From JAHCHG01 sp038251885 (GTDB lineage Bacteria > Acidobacteriota > Blastocatellia > Pyrinomonadales > Pyrinomonadaceae), in the NCBI GenBank assembly GCA_038251885.1, contig JBBSAX010000124.1:1-14940 (forward strand): a stretch of DNA of 14,940 nucleotides, written 5' to 3'. Numbering within the stretch: position 1 is the stretch's first letter; each line of letters starts with the position of its first letter. Shown here piece after piece: positions 6,567 through 13,980 of this stretch. Below the pieces are notes generated by a model, which saw nothing but the letters and a program-made list of their open reading frames with translations, was not told the origin of the DNA and searched no databases. The position numbers and the translations under genes are program-made.

Positions 6567-8066
6567 ATGCAAACATTAGATTTGATTATCATTTTCGGCT
6601 ATTTGATCGGAATTACGGCGTTCGGAATTTTGTATTCTGGAAAGCAGGAAACGACCGAAGATTATTTTGTGGGCGATAGAAACGTTCCTTGGTGGGCGAT
6701 TGCTGCCTCGATTGTGGCGACGGAAACTTCGACGATTACATTTATTTCCGTTCCGGGCGTGGCTTTTGCGAAAAACGGGAATTTTGAGTTTTTGCAGGTT
6801 GTATTCGGTTACTTAGTCGGGCGCGTCGTGATTTCGATTATTTTTATTCCCCTTTATTTCAAGGGTGATTTGCAGACGGTTTATCAGCTTTTGGGTGACA
6901 GATTCGGCAACAAGGTAAAAATGCTGGCTTCTGCACTTTTTGTGATAATGAGAAATATTGCCGACGGAATCAGACTTTTATTAACGGCAATAGTTCTGGC
7001 AGCAGTTTATAAAGCGTTTGTTCCTGATGCCGATCCGACGACAATTATTATCGGTTCGATTGTTCTGCTCGGCATCATAATGATCGTTTTCACATTTTAC
7101 GGCGGAATCGAAGCGATTATTTGGGTCGAAGTCGTCCAACTCGGGATTTACATCGGCGGCGCGATTGCGGCGGCGGTTGTTTTGATTCAGCAAATTGATG
7201 GTGGTTGGTCGCAAGCGGTTGCCATCGGCGAACAATTTAATAAATTCCAAGTTTTCGATTTTACACTCGATTTTACAAAGACTTACACATTTTGGGCAGG
7301 AATTTTAGGCGGTTGTTTTTTAACAATGTCCACACACGGAACGGATCAATATCTCGTTCAGCGTTATCTCTGCACCAACAAACCGAGCCGCGCATCTTTA
7401 GCACTTTTATCGAGCGGCGCGGTGATTTTGGGACAATTTATCGGTTTTCTATTTATCGGGGTTTTGCTTTTTGCCTTTTACGGACCTTTTAACGCGCCGG
7501 AATATGCCCAAGCCGGCGTAATGGGTTCGGGCGTTCCGGGAACATTTCCGTTCAACGGCGGCGATCAGGTTTTTCCTGATTTTATTACAAAACATATGCC
7601 TTCGGGACTTTCGGGTTTGGTCGTGGCAGCGATCTTTGCGGCGGCTTTGTCTTCGTCGCTTAATTCGATTGCCGCAACTGCCGTCAATGATTTATACAAA
7701 CCATTTGCCAAAGATAAATCCGATAAGAAACTTTTGAAAATTTCGGGCTGGCTGACTTTGATCGTCGGAATTGTTCAAATAATTGTGGCGATCAGTTTGA
7801 TAAGCGCGAAAAATTCGGCACTGAGTCAGGCACTTTCGGTTGCGTCTTTGATAAACGGTCCGATTTTGGGAGTTTTCTTGGTCGGAACATTTTTGAAAAA
7901 TGCGAAAGAAATTCATGCGTTAATCGGAATGATAGCAAGCATTTCGCTGATGATTTACATCCTATTCGGAACAAAGATCGCGTGGACTTGGTACGCATTG
8001 ATCGGGAGTTTAACTACATTTTTCATCGCATTTTTAGCGAGCTTTTTAATTAAAAATAATGATTAG
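6567..8066 (+). CDS. Sodium:solute symporter (SSS family), candidate MurNAc/amino-sugar importer
   Basis: This 499-residue inner-membrane protein has about 13 hydrophobic helices, as expected for the SSS family of Na+-coupled importers. Family hallmarks are ATETSTITFISVPG (51-64) in an early helix, GTDQYLVQRYLCTN (258-271), and a Ser-rich helix AALSSSLNSIAATAVNDLY (359-377) that corresponds to the Na2 sodium-site region. The gene starts 2 bp after murQ and overlaps nagZ by 8 bp, so it is almost certainly co-transcribed with both. That position suggests a sugar released by NagZ (MurNAc, anhydro-MurNAc or GlcNAc) as cargo. The substrate is inferred from context only; SSS members also carry glucose, sialic acid, proline and other solutes. 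No Shine-Dalgarno sequence is seen before the ATG. Confidence 0.9.
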   Translation: MQTLDLIIIFGYLIGITAFGILYSGKQETTEDYFVGDRNVPWWAIAASIVATETSTITFISVPGVAFAKNGNFEFLQVVFGYLVGRVVISIIFIPLYFKGDLQTVYQLLGDRFGNKVKMLASALFVIMRNIADGIRLLLTAIVLAAVYKAFVPDADPTTIIIGSIVLLGIIMIVFTFYGGIEAIIWVEVVQLGIYIGGAIAAAVVLIQQIDGGWSQAVAIGEQFNKFQVFDFTLDFTKTYTFWAGILGGCFLTMSTHGTDQYLVQRYLCTNKPSRASLALLSSGAVILGQFIGFLFIGVLLFAFYGPFNAPEYAQAGVMGSGVPGTFPFNGGDQVFPDFITKHMPSGLSGLVVAAIFAAALSSSLNSIAATAVNDLYKPFAKDKSDKKLLKISGWLTLIVGIVQIIVAISLISAKNSALSQALSVASLINGPILGVFLVGTFLKNAKEIHALIGMIASISLMIYILFGTKIAWTWYALIGSLTTFFIAFLASFLIKNND

Positions 8067-9372
8067 ATTTTTTTACAGTTTATTGATCTTGTTTTCGATT
8101 TTTATCGGTTTGGCAATGCCTGTTTCCGCTTCGAATCAGTTCAAACCGAATGAAAAGGCTTTTAAATGGGCGGACAAACAGCTTGAGAAAATGTCGCTTG
8201 ATGAAAAGATCGGGCAGATGGTTCATGTCGGCGTAAATGCCGAGTTTATGAATCAGGACAGCGCGGCTTTTCGTGAATTGAAGCGTCAGGTTACGGAAAA
8301 TCACGTCGGCGGAATCATCGTATTTGTCGGCGGAGTTTATGACACGGTGCATTTGATGAATCGAATGCAGGAATCGGCAAAAATTCCGCTTCTCATTTCC
8401 GCCGATTTTGAAACCGGCGTGGCGATGCGTTTTCCCGACACGATAAATTTCCCATGGAATATGGCTGTCGCAGCGACCGGAAATCCCGAATTTGCAAAAC
8501 GCGAAGGTGAAATAGTTGCAAAAGAAGCGCGTGCGGTCGGAGTTCATTGGGATTTTGCGCCGGTTGTGGATGTCAATAATAATGCCGAAAATCCTGTGAT
8601 AAATGTCAGAAGCTATGGAGAAAACCCTCAGGAAGTAGGTAAGTTTGCGACTGCTTTTATGAATGGCTTACAAAGCGGAAATGTTCTCGCCACGGCAAAA
8701 CATTTTCCCGGACACGGCGACACGGCGGTTGATTCGCATCGCGGTTTGCCGGTCATTGATTTTTCGCGCGAACGTCTGGAAAAGACAGAATTCGTACCGT
8801 TTCGTGAATTGATAAATAATGGAATCGGTTCGGTAATGATCTCGCATATTTCGATGCCGCAACTTGATTCCGAACAGGTAAAACCCTTAAAAGTTTCAGA
8901 AAAACCGGCTTATGCCGATTCGGAAATTATCACGGAAGCCGCAACTGTTCCCGCAACGCTTTCAAAAAATATCGTTACGAATATTCTAAAAAACGATATG
9001 AAATTCAATGGTTTAGTCGTTACAGACGCAATGGATATGAGCGGTTTGACGCTTTATTTTAATCAGGACGAAGCCGCCGTTCGTGCCGTTATCGCCGGAA
9101 ACGATGTATTGCTCAAACCTTCAAACGGCGACGCGCCGATTCGCGGACTTCGTGAAGCGGTAAAATCAGGCAGAATTTCGGAAGAACGCATTAACGAATC
9201 CGTCAGAAAATTCTCGCGTGGAAATTCAAACTCGGTTTGGACAAAAAACAATTTACGCCGCTCGATTCGATTGATAAAGTTGTGGCAAGTCAGGAAACAC
9301 GCAAACTTTCCGAAGAAATCGCCGATAACTCAATTACTTTGGTCAAAAACGAAGATAAATTCTTACCTCTAA
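8059..9372 (+). CDS. nagZ: NagZ (GH3 beta-N-acetylhexosaminidase), N-terminal catalytic part, frameshifted
   Basis: NagZ hydrolyses the GlcNAc-beta-1,4-MurNAc bond of muropeptides. Residues 1-25 form a signal peptide (hydrophobic core, then PVSAS), so the enzyme acts outside the cytoplasm. The GH3 catalytic domain spans about 36-375: the loop KHFPGHGDTAVDSH (214-227) supplies the NagZ-specific Asp225-His227 acid/base pair, and VVTDAMDMSGLT (320-331) carries the nucleophile Asp323. Homology ends at Lys384. The next ~53 residues (from FSRGNSNSVW) are an out-of-frame tail, because the frame shifts at the A run 9207-9210. Adding one A there joins this part to the C-terminal domain downstream and gives a 600-residue protein ending at 9860, a two-domain layout like B. 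subtilis NagZ. The ATG overlaps the symporter gene. As read, the catalytic domain is intact but the second domain is lost. Confidence 0.92.
   Translation: MIRFFYSLLILFSIFIGLAMPVSASNQFKPNEKAFKWADKQLEKMSLDEKIGQMVHVGVNAEFMNQDSAAFRELKRQVTENHVGGIIVFVGGVYDTVHLMNRMQESAKIPLLISADFETGVAMRFPDTINFPWNMAVAATGNPEFAKREGEIVAKEARAVGVHWDFAPVVDVNNNAENPVINVRSYGENPQEVGKFATAFMNGLQSGNVLATAKHFPGHGDTAVDSHRGLPVIDFSRERLEKTEFVPFRELINNGIGSVMISHISMPQLDSEQVKPLKVSEKPAYADSEIITEAATVPATLSKNIVTNILKNDMKFNGLVVTDAMDMSGLTLYFNQDEAAVRAVIAGNDVLLKPSNGDAPIRGLREAVKSGRISEERINESVRKFSRGNSNSVWTKNNLRRSIRLIKLWQVRKHANFPKKSPITQLLWSKTKINSYL
9207..9210 (+). other. Frameshift site in nagZ
   Basis: The sequence reads CAGAAAATTCTCG. One more A would continue the frame as RKILAWKFKLGLDKKQF, a normal GH3 linker, into the downstream frame. 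The present reading diverges into FSRGNSNSVW and stops at 9372. This is a net one-base deletion in a short A run. It may be an assembly or sequencing error, or a genuine mutation; the sequence alone cannot decide. Confidence 0.85.
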
Positions 9373-9860
9373 AATCAGGACAAAAAATCATAGTTCTCTG
9401 CATTTCAAACGGCGAAGACCGCAATTTTGTCGGGAATACTTTGGCAGGAACTTTGCGAAAAAACGGTCTGGAAGTCGAACGAATTCCGATTGATGTTCGT
9501 GCGACCGAAAAGGAAATCGAAGATGCGATAAATAAATCAAAATCTGCCGATTTCGTTGTCGCCGGACTTTTCGGACGAGTTCGTTCAGGTTCAAAAAATT
9601 CGGTCGGTTTGCCCGAATCCGGCGAAAAAGTCTTGCGCGAAGTCTTGAAAAGCGATGCAAAAGTAATTTCCGTCGCTTTCGGAAATCCATATTTACTGCT
9701 CGGTTTTCCCGAAATGAAAAATTACGCTGTCGCTTATGGCGATATGTCGAGTTTGCAAAGAGCAACTGCCGAAGCGATAACCGGAAAGATTAATTTTAAA
9801 GGAAAATTACCGATTACAATTGGAGACTTTCCGCGAGGAACGGGGTTGAGTTTGAAATAA
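9237..9860 (+). CDS. nagZ: NagZ C-terminal GH3 domain, displaced frame
   Basis: This 207-residue frame carries the second half of the GH3 enzyme and is probably not a separate gene. The TTG at 9237 simply falls inside the linker LGLDKKQFTPLDS, and coding similarity can be followed back to about 9211. Typical GH3 C-domain features are EEIADNSITLVKNEDKFLPL near the start, a Rossmann-like strand KIIVLCISNG, KSADFVVAGLFGRVRSGSKN, VISVAFGNPYLL and GKLPITIGDFPRG near the end. In two-domain NagZ proteins this domain packs against the catalytic barrel. There is no ribosome binding site for independent translation. The stop at 9860 is followed 7 bp later by an inverted-repeat element. Confidence 0.85.
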   Translation: MDKKQFTPLDSIDKVVASQETRKLSEEIADNSITLVKNEDKFLPLKSGQKIIVLCISNGEDRNFVGNTLAGTLRKNGLEVERIPIDVRATEKEIEDAINKSKSADFVVAGLFGRVRSGSKNSVGLPESGEKVLREVLKSDAKVISVAFGNPYLLLGFPEMKNYAVAYGDMSSLQRATAEAITGKINFKGKLPITIGDFPRGTGLSLK

Positions 9861-9867
9861 AATGTGA

Positions 9868-10002
9868 GCCGGGAGCGCAAGCTGCCAGCCTGCATCGTCG
9901 CGCAAGCGGCGGAACAGCGTTTGAAATCAAATCGAGTTAATTGCAAATACAGGAATTATCGCGCTCACGCGCTTATGCAGGCTGGCAGCCTGCACTCCCG
10001 GC
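9868..10002. repeat. 135-bp inverted-repeat element (REP/MITE-like)
   Basis: The ends are 28-bp inverted repeats, 9868-9895 and 9975-10002, matching at 26 of 28 positions and beginning GCCGGGAG. The right arm holds a perfect 9+1+9 palindrome at 9976-9994 (TGCAGGCTG, G, CAGCCTGCA); in the left arm the same palindrome is degraded. The 79-bp middle has further small hairpins, for example CGTCGC-GCAA-GCGGCG at 9896-9911. It is visibly more GC-rich than its surroundings, encodes nothing credible, and shows no clear target-site duplication. It fits a non-autonomous mobile or REP-type palindrome. No transposase is in the window, and family membership needs genome-wide copies. Confidence 0.75.
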
Positions 10003-10007
10003 AAAGA

Positions 10008-10042
10008 AAAAGCCGTGAACTTTATTTAAGTTCACGGCTTTT
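10008..10042. terminator. Bidirectional terminator between nagZ and the TonB-dependent receptor
   Basis: A perfect 15-bp stem (AAAAGCCGTGAACTT at 10008-10022 with its complement at 10028-10042) closes a 5-nt loop. The A tract on the left and T tract on the right let it terminate transcription from both sides. It sits between two convergent genes, 148 bp after the nagZ stop and 20 bp from the receptor stop. Confidence 0.92.
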
Positions 10043-10061
10043 GAAGTTTTTCAGATAAAAT

Positions 10062-13000
10062 TTAGAAATTAAATTTACCAGAAAACTGAATACGTCTTGA
10101 ACTACTGTCAATACTCGTTCTTATTCTGCCAAAAGTGGAAGAATTCGAAGTTGTGGTCGGCAAGCCGTAATTTACAGCATTGAAGACATTTTTGGCATCA
10201 ATACGAAGTTCAAAATTCATACTTTCGGTGAATCTGAACTGTTTTGAAAGCGACATATCTGCACGAAAATCGGGTGCGCCAATAAAATAGTTTCTTCCCG
10301 TGTCGCTAAATTCTCCCGGAGCAGGCTGAGAAAAACGTGCTCTCTGATCAGTAGTAAATAAATAGCTTGTACCATTTTCTTCCTGAACGCTGCCCAAGTT
10401 ACGCGGACAACCACTACAATTTGCCGGAGTTGTTACCGTATTTGAAAATGTGAACAAACCGGAATAAACCGTCAGCGGACGACCTGTGGAATAATTTACA
10501 AGACCTGCGAATTGCCAACCGCCGATCAGCCAATCGGCAGCTAAAGGAATTTCTGAAGCGAACTTTCTACCTTTTCCAAATGGAAGTTCCCAAACGTATT
10601 GAAGATTGAAAACATGCCGACGGTCAAAATCTGACCAGGCATAATTCAAATCCCGATTATTTATGTCAAATGCCGCACTGCTTCCCGATTGGGCTGTACT
10701 GCCGCCGATGACTGTAAATGTCGGGTCAAATGAACCGTTGTCTTTTGAAATAGACCAGGTGTAACTTCCTTGAAAACCGAGTCCGTTTGAAATTCTACGC
10801 TTCAAAATTAATTGTAATCCTTGATAGCGAGAGTATTGTTCGGTATCCAAAACGCGAACGGTACTAAATTGTGGGAATGGAACAAATAGAAATGGACTAA
10901 ATCCGTTAGCAACAATCATTTGTTGCCCGGATTGTGTTCGGCTCGAAACCGAAATGGCAGCCGAAGCCACATTTCCATTCAAAATATTCGTGGCATTTGT
11001 TGTCCGGAAGGTAGCAGTTCCGGCATTATTTGTTGCACTTCCGGTAAAAAGTGCATTTATTAATGGACTATTGTAAGTTGAATTGGCGCGGATTGCGTTA
11101 AATTCACTCAAAAAACTGTTAAATCCGGCAGGTGATGCATTTATGTTAGCCTGATTAGCATTGTATGAACCGAACAAATGCTCACCGCGATTATTAATAT
11201 AATTGACTTCAAGCACATTGCCCCACTTTAACTCTTGCTGAAAGCTCAAAGACCAGGAATAAAGTTCGGGATATTGACTTCTCTGATCAAAGACCGTTTG
11301 AGTTCCTGAGCCAAACGGAGGTTGACGTAAAACGTCAGGAGATTGGGTTGGTGTTAGAACAGGCAAACCGTTTCTGATAAGTCCGCCATTCTGCCCAAAA
11401 GTCGTGTTAAAAACCCCGACATTATTGCCCGGTGCGCTTTGGAAAAGTTGCGCCCCATTTACCTGTGAATTAAAACGATCGTAGGCAATCCGGTAATTTG
11501 CCCGGATGGATGTTTTACCTTTGCTAAACGGATCCCAGGCAAAACCGATCGAAGGTCCGAAGTTATTGAAATCGTTTTCAAAAAGTTTTCCTTCTACCCA
11601 TCGAATTGAATTACTTGGCGTTCCGTCAACAGCTACTAATTGGTTTGGTGCAAGTATTGGAAGACCGCTTGAAGAGGGCGATAATTTGATTTCGTATCTA
11701 ACCCCTAAATCAAGCAAAAAATTCGGTCTGATTCTCCAAGAATCCTGAAAGAAGAAATCATATTCGGGATAAAAATGCCGGAATGACCAACGTGTTCCCG
11801 GTGCTTCAAATGAATTTCCGCCTTGAGCTGCGACAAAAGCCTGACTGTAATTTCCGACTCGACCTAGATAATCATTTATCTGACTCCTTAATCTTGTCAG
11901 ATCATTCGCATTTATTCCTGTTGAAGGAAGATTAAAAGCCGTATAATTGTTGTTCACAGTTGCGCTAAAATCAACTACACCCTCAATTTGAGAACTGGCA
12001 ACAGATGAACGGCTGTCGGTATGTCTTCCGAAACGAAGGTTCGTTCCCATTTTAAATGTGTGCGAGTTCAGCACATAAGTAAAATTATCAATAAACTGAA
12101 AAGTTCTTAGCGATCTGATGTTTCCGAAAACATTTGTATTCGGTGTCGTAACCAGATTAAATGTGAAATTGTAAAAAGGATCGGTTTCAGGTGCGATAAA
12201 ATCGAAACTGAACGCGCTGTAACCAAAGATAAATTCGTTGGTCGTGTTGCTTGACGGCGAGAAACGATGATTGATCGCCAAATTTTTCGGTTTTCTATCG
12301 GTTACAACTAATATCGGAGTTCCCGGAAATGCCGAACCGCCACCATTTACCGTATCACCGAAACTTTGCTGTCTGCCTTGAGCATATCTTCCGTAAATGG
12401 AATTTGTGCTTGAAAATTTGTAATCAAGGCGTGTTACAAAGTCCCATTGCTCTTCTTTTTGGGGAGCAAGAAAATTAAAACCGGCTATATTTAAACCGTC
12501 TCCTGAACCGAAATCATTTGGTGCGGGCATTGAATTAAAAACAGACAATAATCTCGGATCAATCGGTATTCCGGCAGGATTAGCACCGATATTATAAGTA
12601 TCTATACAATTTGTTGTAACAGTTCCGCTACAATTGGGAATTAAGGGGTTTCCGGTTGAATTTACTGATGCCCCGGTTGTTCCCGCCGGATTATTTCTTC
12701 CGCCGCGAACATATCTGAAAATTCCGTTTCTTGCTTCGGGTGTATAGACTGTTCTTTGAACTAAGCCCGTTTCATTTGCTCTTAAAAATTGCAAATTTAC
12801 AAAAAAGAAGGCTTTATCCTGCATAAGCTGGAATAATGGAACGCCCTCACCAAAGCCCGGATTAATAAGCGGACCGCCGATACTTCCGCCGAAAATATGT
12901 TGGATAAATTTTCTTCTCGGAATTCCCAATAAATTATTTTCAAATTCGTTGGCGTTCACGCCCGGCGTTTGGTAAAACTCAAATAAATTTCCGTGAAAAT

Positions 13001-13748
13001 CGTTAGTTCCGCTGCGGGTAATAAATGTAACCTGCCCGCCGGTGCTGCGTCCGAGATCAGCGGTAAAATTACTTGTAATAACTTGAAATTCCTGTATCGA
13101 ATCGGGATTCGGGCGTAGCGGCGTAAAATTCGATCCGCCTGCGCTTGATTCATTTATATCAATTCCGTCTAAAGTGTAATTAAATGAACGATCTCTGGTT
13201 CCGTTGACGTGAACTCCGCCGCCGGTATTTGAACCGACATTAACTCCGGGCTGAAAATCAACAAGATCAAGCGGATTTCTGCCGCGAAGTCCGACAATCG
13301 GCAAACTTTCGACAGATTTTTGCTCGATTATTGTTCCGAGATTTCCTGAAGTGCTTGTTTGAACTACTTCGGCAGTATTTTCAACGGTAACAACTGCGGA
13401 AACGTCTCCGATTTCAAGTGGTATATTGACAGTTGCCGGAATATTGATATTTACAGTATTTTTAGTTGAAATATATTTTTTAAAACCATCTTTTTCAACA
13501 GTTACCGTATATTCTCCGGCTTGAATCAGATCGAAAGTATAACCTCCGTTATCTCCCGTCATTGTGGTTTTTGAAATTCCTTTCTTGTCATCACTTAAAG
13601 TTACTTTTGCGCCGGGAACTACGGAACCCGCGCTATCGGTAACAACTCCTGTCAAACGTGATGTCGTTCCTTGTGCGAAGGCAAAAGTAAATAGTCCCAG
13701 CACTAAGAAAGAAAATGTAAAAGCTACAAAAATTGACTTCTTGGTCAT
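10062..13748 (-). CDS. TonB-dependent receptor with carboxypeptidase-regulatory-like domain (Oar-like)
   Basis: This 1228-residue outer-membrane protein begins with a signal peptide (MTKKSIFVAF, hydrophobic core, cleavage near FAFAQ at 22-26). Residues about 30-113 are a carboxypeptidase-regulatory-like beta-sandwich (RLTGVVTDSAGSVVPGAKVT, GGYTFDLIQAGEYTVTVEK DGF). A plug domain follows at about 125-250, with GVHVNGTRDRSFNYTLDGID and STGGQVTFITRSGTNDFHG. The remainder is a beta-barrel ending in the aromatic-rich strand RRIQFSGKFNF, expected for an outer-membrane protein. The layout is that of Oar-like receptors, which are numerous in Acidobacteriota and may import large glycans, peptides or other ligands. 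The substrate is unknown. The start is firm: GGAGG lies 7 nt upstream (CCTCC at 13756-13760 on the + strand). It converges on the nagZ operon and diverges from the TPR gene. Confidence 0.93.
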   Translation of the reverse strand: MTKKSIFVAFTFSFLVLGLFTFAFAQGTTSRLTGVVTDSAGSVVPGAKVTLSDDKKGISKTTMTGDNGGYTFDLIQAGEYTVTVEKDGFKKYISTKNTVNINIPATVNIPLEIGDVSAVVTVENTAEVVQTSTSGNLGTIIEQKSVESLPIVGLRGRNPLDLVDFQPGVNVGSNTGGGVHVNGTRDRSFNYTLDGIDINESSAGGSNFTPLRPNPDSIQEFQVITSNFTADLGRSTGGQVTFITRSGTNDFHGNLFEFYQTPGVNANEFENNLLGIPRRKFIQHIFGGSIGGPLINPGFGEGVPLFQLMQDKAFFFVNLQFLRANETGLVQRTVYTPEARNGIFRYVRGGRNNPAGTTGASVNSTGNPLIPNCSGTVTTNCIDTYNIGANPAGIPIDPRLLSVFNSMPAPNDFGSGDGLNIAGFNFLAPQKEEQWDFVTRLDYKFSSTNSIYGRYAQGRQQSFGDTVNGGGSAFPGTPILVVTDRKPKNLAINHRFSPSSNTTNEFIFGYSAFSFDFIAPETDPFYNFTFNLVTTPNTNVFGNIRSLRTFQFIDNFTYVLNSHTFKMGTNLRFGRHTDSRSSVASSQIEGVVDFSATVNNNYTAFNLPSTGINANDLTRLRSQINDYLGRVGNYSQAFVAAQGGNSFEAPGTRWSFRHFYPEYDFFFQDSWRIRPNFLLDLGVRYEIKLSPSSSGLPILAPNQLVAVDGTPSNSIRWVEGKLFENDFNNFGPSIGFAWDPFSKGKTSIRANYRIAYDRFNSQVNGAQLFQSAPGNNVGVFNTTFGQNGGLIRNGLPVLTPTQSPDVLRQPPFGSGTQTVFDQRSQYPELYSWSLSFQQELKWGNVLEVNYINNRGEHLFGSYNANQANINASPAGFNSFLSEFNAIRANSTYNSPLINALFTGSATNNAGTATFRTTNATNILNGNVASAAISVSSRTQSGQQMIVANGFSPFLFVPFPQFSTVRVLDTEQYSRYQGLQLILKRRISNGLGFQGSYTWSISKDNGSFDPTFTVIGGSTAQSGSSAAFDINNRDLNYAWSDFDRRHVFNLQYVWELPFGKGRKFASEIPLAADWLIGGWQFAGLVNYSTGRPLTVYSGLFTFSNTVTTPANCSGCPRNLGSVQEENGTSYLFTTDQRARFSQPAPGEFSDTGRNYFIGAPDFRADMSLSKQFRFTESMNFELRIDAKNVFNAVNYGLPTTTSNSSTFGRIRTSIDSSSRRIQFSGKFNF

Positions 13749-13755
13749 TTCTAGT

Positions 13756-13760
13756 CCTCC
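13756..13760 (-). promoter_or_regulatory. Strong Shine-Dalgarno GGAGG for the TonB-dependent receptor
   Basis: GGAGG on the - strand is 7 nt from the receptor ATG (13748). It is the best ribosome binding site in the window and contrasts with the many genes here that have none, which suggests efficient translation of this outer-membrane protein. Confidence 0.75.
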
Positions 13761-13866
13761 AAATGGTTAAATTTTTACGGTTATAAAGACAGTTTTTTAA
13801 ACTTTAGAAAAGATTGATTCAAATTAACATAAATTTAAGATTTATGGAATGAAATATTTTAATGTT

Positions 13867-13910
13867 TTTGAATTATTAAAAATAATAACGATTATTTATA
13901 ATAATTCAAA
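13867..13910. repeat. 44-bp near-perfect palindrome in the divergent intergenic region
   Basis: Two 20-bp arms (13867-13886 and 13891-13910) are inverted copies with one mismatch, separated by AACG. The outer part of each arm is TTTGAATTATT or its complement. It lies 119 bp upstream of the receptor start and 71 bp upstream of the TPR start, so it could be a regulator binding site for either gene or a hairpin in a transcript. The region is extremely AT-rich, which raises the chance of accidental symmetry, although 19 of 20 pairs is well beyond the usual. The rest of the 232-bp intergenic region (13749-13980) shows no other gene or repeat. Confidence 0.6.
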
Positions 13911-13965
13911 CTCCGATAAGTGATTAAAATAAAAAAAAGTTAAATTTTCAGTTTGAATAATTTGA

Positions 13966-13971
13966 TATACT
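13966..13971 (+). promoter_or_regulatory. Possible -10 box (TATACT) for the TPR gene
   Basis: TATACT matches five of six -10 consensus bases, but no convincing -35 box is spaced correctly. It ends 9 bp before the ATG, so transcription would begin almost at the start codon and the message would be leaderless. That agrees with the absence of any Shine-Dalgarno sequence there. Confidence 0.3.
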
Positions 13972-13980
13972 TCGATTTAG

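Noticed and set aside
8080..8547. 155-residue antisense frame inside nagZ
   Set aside because: It lies opposite a gene with clear GH3 homology and shows no recognisable domain; it is a shadow of the coding strand.
9207..9216. Programmed -1 frameshift in nagZ
   Set aside because: Only AAAA is available and the codons around it (AGA AAA TTC) do not form a canonical slippery heptamer; no stimulatory hairpin or internal Shine-Dalgarno sequence is evident. A simple indel is more likely.
9864..10058. 64-residue + strand frame downstream of nagZ
   Set aside because: It begins at a GTG and runs through the inverted-repeat element and the terminator stem, with no ribosome binding site and no protein-like pattern.
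13749..13866. sigma-70 promoter for the receptor on the - strand
   Set aside because: A TATAAC hexamer (13780-13785) and a TTGAAT hexamer exist, but neither has a partner box at suitable spacing and quality in such AT-rich DNA, so I do not call a site.
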